From NCBI GenBank assembly GCA_028698615.1, contig JAQVWF010000027.1, positions 1 to 33,510 on the forward strand: DNA of 33,510 nt. Reading direction: 5' to 3'. The stretch comes from Syntrophorhabdaceae bacterium (GTDB lineage Bacteria > Desulfobacterota > Syntrophorhabdia > Syntrophorhabdales > Syntrophorhabdaceae). The notes beneath the pieces are model-generated. The model was given only the letters and a program-made list of their open reading frames with translations. It did not search any database and was not told where the DNA came from. Made by a program: the position numbers and the translations under genes. Positions 7,674-14,883 of the stretch are shown here, piece after piece. Numbering within the stretch: position 1 is the stretch's first letter; the number at the start of each line of letters is the position of its first letter.

Positions 7674-8604
7674 CTGCCACCAGGTCTTTGTATGAAAGAT
7701 CCTTTTTGACGATCTGTTTCTCCCTGAGCCAACGATAGACATCCATGACTTGCACCTGCGCCGGGGTAGTCACTTTGGGGAAGTGTGGTATAGGGAAAGA
7801 TTTCTGGAGAGCCTCGGGGACCTTACAGGCCTTGTTCATTATCCCCCGCACCTCGTCGGGATGCCTGTTTATGTAGTCAGAGGCCTTATCGATGGCTGCA
7901 AGAAATGTTTTCACAACGGCAGGGTTATTATTCAGAAAATCGGTGTTGAAGGCAAGCACCGTTGCCGAGATCCCGTAACCTCTGTCGTCGGCGAGGGCCT
8001 TCGCCCCCTTTGTTTCGGCAAGCGTTGCCAGGGGTTCGGGCAGAAGCGCCCCGGGGACCTGCCCGGAAAGGAGCATCTGGAGACGGATGGGTATGCTCTT
8101 GATATCGACGAGTTTGATGGATTCGCGGGGGATCTTCTTTGCCGCCAGAAGCCGAACAATGAGATATTCCGCTATGGTATTGGAACCTGTGGCTATCCCC
8201 GACCGCGCGACTGCCGCCAGGTTCTGGTCTTTTGCCTTTGGTGACGCAAGGACGGCGAACATGCGCCGGTCGGCGGTGGTGTTGAAGTTTGTCGCCACCA
8301 TCTTGATCTTTGTTTCATTGGCCGCAAGGACCGCCGGGGTCATGATATCGCCGAAATACCCGACGATCTGTCCCGAGGTGAAGGCGATGTCCTTTTCCAT
8401 TGCGGAATTGAAGAGAGTGACCTCGACGTTCAACCCCTGCTCCTTGAAGAACCCTTTTTCCGAGGCGACAAAGAGCGGCAGGGACTGCAGCACGGGAATG
8501 GTGCCGAACTTGAAGGCCCGGGGCTTTTCGGCCGCCTGAAGGCTGACGGTGAAGAAAAGAACAAGAACAAGAATGGAGACAATAGAAAATTTTACCGGTT
8601 TCAT
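7657..8604 (-). CDS. ABC importer substrate-binding protein, NMT1/SsuA type
   Basis: 315 residues. An N-terminal signal peptide of about 24 residues ends ...SLQA-A with no lipobox, so the protein is probably a free periplasmic binder. FGTIPVLQSLPLFVASEKGFF near residue 33 and GLNVEVTLFNSA are characteristic of the NMT1/THI5-like, SsuA/TauA and NrtA fold. It is the first gene of the minus-strand block and its promoter must lie in the roughly 100 bases before 8604. The family binds sulfonates, nitrate, bicarbonate, pyrimidine precursors and aromatic acids. Linkage to menaquinone genes hints at a quinone-related or aromatic ligand, which is inference only. Confidence 0.88.
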   Translation of the reverse strand: MKPVKFSIVSILVLVLFFTVSLQAAEKPRAFKFGTIPVLQSLPLFVASEKGFFKEQGLNVEVTLFNSAMEKDIAFTSGQIVGYFGDIMTPAVLAANETKIKMVATNFNTTADRRMFAVLASPKAKDQNLAAVARSGIATGSNTIAEYLIVRLLAAKKIPRESIKLVDIKSIPIRLQMLLSGQVPGALLPEPLATLAETKGAKALADDRGYGISATVLAFNTDFLNNNPAVVKTFLAAIDKASDYINRHPDEVRGIMNKACKVPEALQKSFPIPHFPKVTTPAQVQVMDVYRWLREKQIVKKDLSYKDLVADGYIR

Positions 8605-8706
8605 AGCGGTTTCCCTGACCCCCTTACATTAGTTTGGTCTATTAGTCTATTGCGCCAAAGGGGATTTTTCAATGAAATTAAGAGAAACAGAACCCGCGGA
8701 ACATTA

Positions 8707-8849
8707 ATGACCAATGACCAAATTACAATAACCAGAGAAAAAGACAATAACCAAATCTCAATGACCAAACTCAAACCAGATGAAACGGGTTTTTGTTTCT
8801 TGACTATTGATTATTTTCTGGTTATTGGAATCTGGTCATTGGTTATCAT
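8707..8849. repeat. Imperfect inverted-repeat intergenic element
   Basis: Left arm 8707-8736 (starts ATGACCAATGACCAAAT) and right arm 8817-8849 are near-perfect reverse complements, with a roughly 80-base centre containing more copies of the same AATGACCAAA / AATAACCAAA words. No coding capacity is evident. It lies just after the stop of the gene at 8858 and upstream of the importer operon. Elements built from ACCAATGACC words occur between genes in several environmental lineages. It may act as a terminator-like hairpin or be a non-autonomous mobile repeat. Confidence 0.6.
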
Positions 8850-8857
8850 ATTTTTCC

Positions 8858-10258
8858 TCACGGCCACTGGTTGCCCGGCCTTGCCCAATCGTACATGTTG
8901 TATTTGCCCATGGGAATCTCCGACATGGACGTGTAGGCGAGCCATTCCTCGTCCCCATCCACTTTTTTTAACTCCGGATGGGTGGACATATGGGTTTGGT
9001 GCATGTTGGGGTCAAAATAATATTGCGGTTCCGCCGTGTCGGGCAGGCCGTCGCTGTCGCTGTCCGCGGCCTGGATGGCCGGCAGGCTCTTGCCGTACCT
9101 GAAATTGTGATAGCACTGCCAGTGTACGAATTCATGAATGACAGCCGTGGCGAAGGTGTCTATGTTCCTGCTGGTCTGCCAGCCGAGGTGATAGGGCGTC
9201 TGCAGGCTCAGGACGGGGAAACGATTCTGAAACTGTGCCCCAAGCCTGGCAAGGTTGCACACGTGGATGGTTGCGTGCCCGGCGCCGGGCGTGAACTGGG
9301 CGGGAACCGTGGGATGCACGCACTGGTCATAGGTGTTCCCCCCGTATTCTATGTTGACCAGCTGTCCGCGGGGCCTGGCCGCCGGTGTCTGCTTCCAGTA
9401 GTAGAACCAGTTGGGATATTGCCCGTCGGGATTGTTCTTCAGGTCCCGGGGGTAGAAGAACTGGACCTCCCGGGTCTCCGTCGCCGTGCAGGTGCCCACC
9501 TTCAGGGTTGCCGTCACCTTCTTCTTGCCGAATTGGCTGTTGTCTTCCGGCATCTTTTCATAAATGACATCAACCCTTTTGCCCCTGGGCGCTCCCTGGG
9601 ATATCTTGCGTGTTACGCCTTCCATCTCGGGGACCGTCCATTCGACGGAGTCGCCATACTGCTCCGGCTTTGTCTTCGCCTCCAGAATAAGCTCGAGGGT
9701 CGGTGGCTGCTGAGAGCTGTAGACATAGCGGCTCCTGTCCGCGGGTGTGATGATCGTGAGCTCTATCGGATCCTTCGGTCCCTCGGCGATGACCCCGCTC
9801 AGGACCGGCTCGGCAGGGTTTTCCAGGTGGAACTTCCAGGTCATGGTGCTGCCCGTGACCCTGCCGTGCCATGGCACGGTCCTCTCCATACGCACCTGGT
9901 TGCTTATCACCTCGAGGAACATTGTGTCGGAGACACTGCGGCAGTGCACGACATTGCCGCCGGCAGTGCACGTGGAATGCATCTTGATCCCGTTGCCCAG
10001 ATCATGGACGTCATTGGTGGCTATGGCCACACCCAATGCCCATGGGTAGGTCGTGATCTGCTCGAAGAGGTCGATCTTCCAGCGGCCGTTGTGACCGGAC
10101 CCGCCGCCGACCTTGTGGGCCTGAAGGCGTTCCGTATAGGTGACGCCCATGTTTACCGTGGTTCCTTGCATCACAACGCTGTACCGCGGGCACTGCGCCC
10201 GTGCTCCGAAGGCGCAGATCGGTGTCAGCAAAAGCACAATGATCATGAGATATTTCAT
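8858..10258 (-). CDS. Secreted protein with an HExxH zinc-protease motif
   Basis: 466 residues with a signal peptide to about residue 18 (MKYLMIIVLLLTPICAFG-A). Residues 25-270 look like beta-rich binding domains with paired cysteines (C97/C106, C257). A C-terminal domain holds AVIHEFVHWQCYH, giving HEFVH at 375-379. A DSDSDGLPD calcium-loop motif (399-407, thrombospondin type-3-like) and GDEEWLAY (435-442) follow; a glutamate there could be the third zinc ligand, as in gluzincins. I know no named family for the whole protein. It is 65 bases downstream of the M48 gene on the same strand, possibly the last gene of that operon. Protease activity is inferred. Confidence 0.7.
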   Translation of the reverse strand: MKYLMIIVLLLTPICAFGARAQCPRYSVVMQGTTVNMGVTYTERLQAHKVGGGSGHNGRWKIDLFEQITTYPWALGVAIATNDVHDLGNGIKMHSTCTAGGNVVHCRSVSDTMFLEVISNQVRMERTVPWHGRVTGSTMTWKFHLENPAEPVLSGVIAEGPKDPIELTIITPADRSRYVYSSQQPPTLELILEAKTKPEQYGDSVEWTVPEMEGVTRKISQGAPRGKRVDVIYEKMPEDNSQFGKKKVTATLKVGTCTATETREVQFFYPRDLKNNPDGQYPNWFYYWKQTPAARPRGQLVNIEYGGNTYDQCVHPTVPAQFTPGAGHATIHVCNLARLGAQFQNRFPVLSLQTPYHLGWQTSRNIDTFATAVIHEFVHWQCYHNFRYGKSLPAIQAADSDSDGLPDTAEPQYYFDPNMHQTHMSTHPELKKVDGDEEWLAYTSMSEIPMGKYNMYDWARPGNQWP

Positions 10259-10323
10259 GGGGCACCTCTTTTCGCTTCCGATTACGTGTTCTTCAAATGT
10301 TTGAGATGAAAGGCGCCGCAGTC

Positions 10324-11199
10324 TCAGCGAAGGGCAGCGCTAAATCTTGCCGAGCGGGCCTCGATGGCCCTGGGGTGGATCTGGGCGGTCGAGGGCATTT
10401 TGCCGGATATATTCTCTATCCTGTCGGCGGTGCCGGGATGGGTCTGGGTGATACCTCCCCCGGACGATCCGCTCCTCTGCCCGAGCCTTTTGAGGAAAGA
10501 CAGGAGCGCACCGGGATCGTACCCGGATTTCGCCAGGGTCTGCAGGGCGGCTTCGTCTGCCGCATATTCCTGTGACCGGCTGTATCCATTGACGACGAGG
10601 GTCTTGAAGACATCGTCGATGCTGCCCTCGAAGAGGCTTACCAGTTGAGAGATCTCGCCGGAGGTGTAATTGCGCGCCGCCGTGGTCCCGATGACGGTGA
10701 TCGCCTGGGTCCAGCGCGCGCTCTTGATGGCCGATATTCCGTCGCGTTTGTTGATGTGTGCCGCTTCATGGGCAAGGACCGCCGCCAGTTCGTCCTCGCC
10801 TGCAGTTGTCCTTATCATGCCGCTGGTAATGAAGATGGTCCCGCCGGGAGCGGCAAAGGCGTTTATCTCGTTCGTCTCGAGGATGGCGAAGTGGTACCCG
10901 CCGTAGGTGAAAGGTTTGCCGGAATTGAGGGCGACCGTTTTTCCGACGAGGTTCACATACCGCGTGAGTTGCGCATTCGTGGAAAGTTGATAGGAACCGA
11001 GAATCTTTGCGGCCACGGCCCGGCCGACATAGTATTCTTCCTCATCGGAGATGGGTCGGGCCGCCTTGGACGTAGCGTCCACCACGGTCATGGCCGTGCC
11101 GATATGCTGGGAGATATTGCCGAAGCTGCTGGTATCGCAGGAGGCAAGCGCTGCAAGGAACAGGATGGCGCACAGGAGTGTGAGATATTTCCTCATCAT
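10324..11199 (-). CDS. M48-family zinc metalloprotease lipoprotein (BepA/LoiP-like)
   Basis: 291 residues. A lipoprotein signal has its lipobox (LASC) at cysteine 21. NAFAAPGGTIFITSGMI near residue 113 precedes LAHEAAHINKRDG with HEAAH at 144-148, and SQEYAADEAAL supplies the third ligand E211, so the active site is complete. The HPGTADRIENI segment near residue 254 is typical of periplasmic M48 proteases that check outer-membrane proteins. Location is probably the outer or inner membrane facing the periplasm. The start overlaps the SH3 gene stop by 4 bases; it is third in the cyclase operon. Confidence 0.9.
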   Translation of the reverse strand: MMRKYLTLLCAILFLAALASCDTSSFGNISQHIGTAMTVVDATSKAARPISDEEEYYVGRAVAAKILGSYQLSTNAQLTRYVNLVGKTVALNSGKPFTYGGYHFAILETNEINAFAAPGGTIFITSGMIRTTAGEDELAAVLAHEAAHINKRDGISAIKSARWTQAITVIGTTAARNYTSGEISQLVSLFEGSIDDVFKTLVVNGYSRSQEYAADEAALQTLAKSGYDPGALLSFLKRLGQRSGSSGGGITQTHPGTADRIENISGKMPSTAQIHPRAIEARSARFSAALR

Positions 11200-11660
11200 G
11201 GCTGCCTCAACCCCCCGGCCACGATGAACCTTTCGATATCGCGGTCAGCAACGGGATAGCGCTCGATGCTGTCCACGAGATGGAATTTCATGTCCGGATG
11301 CTGTCTTTTATAGGATGCCTCGACCTGGGGATTGAATCCCTTCCCGGCGAGGGCGGCTTCGCTCTCGCTGACCGACGAGCCTTTGCGGGAATAGGAAGCC
11401 GGTGCGGCGACGGCCCTTTTCTCCACGGCGCTCCTGTGGATGTAGCCGATGGATGGACCGTACTTGACCTTGTACCAGTCGCCCTCCATGGAGAGGGCCT
11501 CCAGCCTGTCGTTGTATCGCACATTGGCCTTCACGGGCGCAAAGAATCTGGCATATTCCCGAATTGCGTTCTCTTTCGTGATGACCGTGACCGTTTCGGC
11601 CAGAAGGGCCGTAGCCGCGAAGGTAAGGATCAGTGACAGGAGGATGACTTTTTTCATCAT
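11196..11660 (-). CDS. Periplasmic SH3-domain (SH3b) protein
   Basis: 154 residues. A signal peptide ending near residue 21 (ALLA-E) is followed by one bacterial SH3 domain, about 23-80. The domain shows ENAIREYARFFAPVKANVRYNDRLEAL and GDWYKVKYGPSIGYIHRSAV, the standard SH3b strands and WYKV core. The remaining basic, low-complexity tail has KRAVAAPASYSRKGSSVSES. SH3b domains usually bind peptidoglycan peptides or act as targeting modules. It overlaps the cyclase stop by 4 bases and the M48 start by 4, so the three are probably translated together. Its exact role is unknown. Confidence 0.8.
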   Translation of the reverse strand: MMKKVILLSLILTFAATALLAETVTVITKENAIREYARFFAPVKANVRYNDRLEALSMEGDWYKVKYGPSIGYIHRSAVEKRAVAAPASYSRKGSSVSESEAALAGKGFNPQVEASYKRQHPDMKFHLVDSIERYPVADRDIERFIVAGGLRQP

Positions 11661-13762
11661 TTCTCAGTCATTCTAATAATATCCCAGTTGTTTGTCAAAG
11701 AAAAATCTCCCGCCATGGCTTCGGCCCGTTTTTTGTAGAATTCGGAGGGCCCGTCATGGGGGAATTCCGCAAGAAGGGCGTTGAAGAGTTCCACCGCTTC
11801 AGAGAATCTCTGCTCCCGGTAGACACGGAGTGCCTCGTCGTAGAGGTCGATCTTTTTTCTGACAGCGGGAGGGACATTGTCGTTTTCGCAGATAACCTCG
11901 TGAATGACCACGGGCTCTGATTTCCCTTTTACCTCGATGGGCCCCAGACTGCGCGATGCGAAGAGGCCATAGGTCTTTGCAAGGGTGTGCTCGCTGACAA
12001 TGATGCTTGTGCCGAATACCTTGTTCACCGATTCGAGGCGTGACGCAAGGTTCACCGTATCGCCGACGACGGTGAAATCGAAAAGCCTGACGCTTCCCAT
12101 GTTGCCGGCAATGGCCTCCCCGGTGTGAAGGCCGACCCGTATTGCGACGGGTGAGATGCCATCGCGCTCAAAGATGCCGTTTATTGTGCCGATGGCCTCG
12201 ATGAACTTAAGAGAGCATCGGCATGCGTTGATCTCGTCGTTCGGTGTTTCTAGGGGGGCGCCCCAGAAAGCCATGATGCAATCGCCGATGTATTTGTCAA
12301 CGACCCCTTTTTCTTCGATGACAACCTCGGTAAGTTCGTTCAACACCCGGTGAAGCATCAGGGCCGTGTCCTCGGGGGAATTTCGCTCGGAGATGGTCGT
12401 GAAACCGGCAATGTCGGCAAAAAGCACCGTGACTCTCGCTTTCTTGCCGCCGGGCTTGACGATGTCGGGGTTCTGGAGGACATGCTCGACGATGGTCTTG
12501 TCCATGTACTGTGAAAAGGTCCTCTTGATGAACTGCCTTTCCCGTCCCTCGAGGGCATAGCTGAAGGCCGCGGAAAGGATAAAGCCGAGAATGAGGGTCA
12601 CCATGAGATACGTTGTGGGAAGATAGTACTGGCGGGAAAAGAGTGCCGCCGCAATTCCCAGGATAAGGATGGAGCTTGCCGCGAAGGCGGAAAGGTTTTT
12701 CGCTATGGTGTGAAAGGTGAGTACGAAGGCCGCAATGAAAAGACTGACAAGAAGCATGAAAAGCGCAACAAAGGGTCCTGAAACGGGGCGCATGAATGTG
12801 CCCAGATCAAGATTTTCAAAGACTGTCGCATTGACGTGAACGCCTGTCGAAACGGGCATCGTCGGTGTTGATTTAAGGTCCAGAAGACCGGGTGCCGTCA
12901 TTCCCAGGAAGACGACCTTGCCCTTGAAGAAGCTCGGGGAAAGCGTTTTGCTCTGCCCCTTGCCCGTATCGCGATATGCGCTGAGTATATCGATGGCGGG
13001 AATGACCGTGAAGGGCTTTCGGCCGCTGGGAAAACGAAGGAGAAGCTTTCCGTCCGTCAGGGGAAGAGGCCTGTTCCGAAACAGGATCCTGCCAGAGTCC
13101 ATTTTCACCATACCCCGGCCGGTGAACCAGGAGAGGGCCAGATTGGGAAGCGCCATGTCCCCCATGGTGAATGCCAGGGGTATCCTCCGGTAGACGCCGT
13201 CGCCATCGGGGTTTATGGCGACGTTTCCCGAACCCCCCGCGCCGTGCCGGATGACATCGATGGGGGTCGTGACGGACCGATATGCCGGTCCTGACGGTGG
13301 ACCTCCGGCGATGGCAAAACGCCTCAGGTACGCCATGTCTTCAGGGCCCACGGTCTTCTCGTTCCGCGACAGGAAGAACGGCAGATAGACATTCGATGCC
13401 TTAGCGACGGCATCGCCAAGCACCATGTCGTCCTCCTGACCGTATGAGGACGGTTCGGTAAAGAGGATATCCACAAGAAAGGCGTCGGCAAGGGAGGCAA
13501 ATTCAATGATGGGCGCATAGACCTGCCGGGGCCAGGGCCAATTGATGCTTTCCAGACTGAGCGCGTCTATCGACTGCTGATCGATCTCTATGATGACGAT
13601 CCGGTCCGACGCCCGCGCCGGGTTCAAATATTGGGAGAAGAGGTCGAAGGACCTGTTCTCGTAGGGGGCCAGGACATCAAAAAGAAAGAGGACAAGAGAA
13701 ATGGCGAAAGATACGGAGGCAAGAAGGACGATATTGCGTACGCGGCGTTTCTTTTTCGGCAC
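11657..13762 (-). CDS. CHASE2-domain class III adenylate cyclase
   Basis: 701 residues. An N-terminal membrane helix (10-30) is followed by a periplasmic CHASE2 sensor (about 35-330), three membrane helices (about 335-430) and a cytoplasmic class III cyclase domain (about 440-610). Metal-binding aspartates are in VLFADIAGFT (D450) and YIGDCIMAF (D494). DKYIGD supplies the adenine lysine and FTVVGDTVNLASRLE the Thr plus transition-state Asn/Arg, so it is expected to be active and to make cAMP. The C-terminal 60 residues look TPR-like (DEALRVYREQRFSEAVELF). It heads the operon, divergent from the SDR gene. The signal sensed is unknown. Confidence 0.93.
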   Translation of the reverse strand: MPKKKRRVRNIVLLASVSFAISLVLFLFDVLAPYENRSFDLFSQYLNPARASDRIVIIEIDQQSIDALSLESINWPWPRQVYAPIIEFASLADAFLVDILFTEPSSYGQEDDMVLGDAVAKASNVYLPFFLSRNEKTVGPEDMAYLRRFAIAGGPPSGPAYRSVTTPIDVIRHGAGGSGNVAINPDGDGVYRRIPLAFTMGDMALPNLALSWFTGRGMVKMDSGRILFRNRPLPLTDGKLLLRFPSGRKPFTVIPAIDILSAYRDTGKGQSKTLSPSFFKGKVVFLGMTAPGLLDLKSTPTMPVSTGVHVNATVFENLDLGTFMRPVSGPFVALFMLLVSLFIAAFVLTFHTIAKNLSAFAASSILILGIAAALFSRQYYLPTTYLMVTLILGFILSAAFSYALEGRERQFIKRTFSQYMDKTIVEHVLQNPDIVKPGGKKARVTVLFADIAGFTTISERNSPEDTALMLHRVLNELTEVVIEEKGVVDKYIGDCIMAFWGAPLETPNDEINACRCSLKFIEAIGTINGIFERDGISPVAIRVGLHTGEAIAGNMGSVRLFDFTVVGDTVNLASRLESVNKVFGTSIIVSEHTLAKTYGLFASRSLGPIEVKGKSEPVVIHEVICENDNVPPAVRKKIDLYDEALRVYREQRFSEAVELFNALLAEFPHDGPSEFYKKRAEAMAGDFSLTNNWDIIRMTEK

Positions 13763-13962
13763 GTGGTTCCCCGGGAGACCTTTTTTGCTGTGAGCAGTTA
13801 TACCATATCACAGACGTTCACAAAATAACCAATAACCGGATGTGTGAGGGCTCTCGTTCCTTCGTCCTTTCCAACCTGAAACATGGAACCTGGAACCGTC
13901 TTTATTTCCTTGAGCACCATCTCGGCGATTATGTATCATTAGGTTCAAGGAGAAGACCGAAA

Positions 13963-14718
13963 ATGAGACTCAAGGATAAAGTTGCTTTGTTTACGGCGGC
14001 CGCAGGCGCCGGGATCGGGCAGGCGACGGCCAGGGTGATGGCACGGGAAGGCGCCGGGATTGTCGTTACCGATATTCACGAAGACCGGGCCAGGATCGTT
14101 GCGGCGGAGATCGCCGATGAATACGGGGTAAAGACGCTGGGCCTGAGGTGTGACGTAACGAGCGCCGCTGATGCGAACCATGCCGTGGCGGCGACCCTGG
14201 GCGCCTTCGGGCGTGTCGACATACTTTTCAACAACGCGGGAACGAACCGCCCCACGCGCGTTGTTGACATTACGGACGAGGTCTGGGACCTCGTGCTTGC
14301 CACGTCGCTCACGGGCACCTTCCATTGCTGCAGGGCCGTTGTACCCGCGATGATGAGACAGGAGGGCGGCCGGATCATAAGCGTCACCTCCGTGGCTGGT
14401 TTTCGCGGACTCTCCGGCGGCCATGCCCACTATGCGGCGGCGAAAGCCGGCGTCATGGCTTTCACGAGATGCCTCGCCATGGAGGTGGCGCCCTACCACA
14501 TTACGGCCAACACCATAGCCCCCAGCTTCATCTTCAACGAATTCATCCCTCATATCTATCCCCAGGATGAGATCGACAGGATGTTTGAGGAGATACCGTA
14601 TCCCCGCAAGGGTACCCCGGAGGACGTCGCAAACGCTGCGCTGTTCCTTGCCTCCGAGGAGGGAGAATACATGACGGGCCAGACTCTCTGCGTCACCGGC
14701 GGGAGCTGGATGAGGTAA
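13963..14718 (+). CDS. Short-chain dehydrogenase/reductase (SDR)
   Basis: 251 residues from ATG 13963, chosen because AAGGAGA lies 9 bases upstream and the product then starts at the Rossmann strand (MRLKDKVALFTAA). The cofactor loop is AAAGAGIGQATA, a variant of TGxxxGxG. NNAG (FNNAGTN), catalytic serine in SVTSVAG and YAAAK (HYAAAKAG) are all present, as is the C-terminal GGSWM end of classical 250-residue SDRs. An Asp after the second strand (VVTDIHED) predicts NAD(H) preference. The substrate cannot be told; a 3-oxoacyl or hydroxy-acid/alcohol is usual. It is single and divergent from the cyclase operon. Confidence 0.88.
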   Translation: MRLKDKVALFTAAAGAGIGQATARVMAREGAGIVVTDIHEDRARIVAAEIADEYGVKTLGLRCDVTSAADANHAVAATLGAFGRVDILFNNAGTNRPTRVVDITDEVWDLVLATSLTGTFHCCRAVVPAMMRQEGGRIISVTSVAGFRGLSGGHAHYAAAKAGVMAFTRCLAMEVAPYHITANTIAPSFIFNEFIPHIYPQDEIDRMFEEIPYPRKGTPEDVANAALFLASEEGEYMTGQTLCVTGGSWMR

Positions 14719-14723
14719 AGAAC

Positions 14724-14740
14724 GGTTTCAGGTTTCAGGT
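14724..14740 (-). repeat. Short intergenic repeat, copy 1
   Basis: The minus strand reads ACCTGAAACCTGAAACC immediately after the SDR stop. The same word recurs at 21216-21230 on the plus strand, and a looser version (AACCTGAAACATGGAACCTG) lies at 13873-13892. All are intergenic. Confidence 0.45.
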
Positions 14741-14883
14741 CATACAGAATGCAGCCCGGTCTCTGATGGAGATGGATATATCTCACCGGCCCGGGGTTGA
14801 TTATTCGCTCTCAGTTGTTATTTTTATATATCGTTTCAGAGAACCGGAACCTTTGCTCAGAGTACACAGTCAGGAGGCTGCCC

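Noticed and set aside
8978-10309. 443-codon plus-strand frame opposite the secreted HExxH gene
   Set aside because: The minus-strand frame has a signal peptide and metal motif. The plus frame has no recognisable domain and no ribosome binding site.
14741-14800. Possible terminator after the SDR gene
   Set aside because: A GAGAT/ATCTC hairpin can be drawn but no T-run follows it, so I do not call a terminator.
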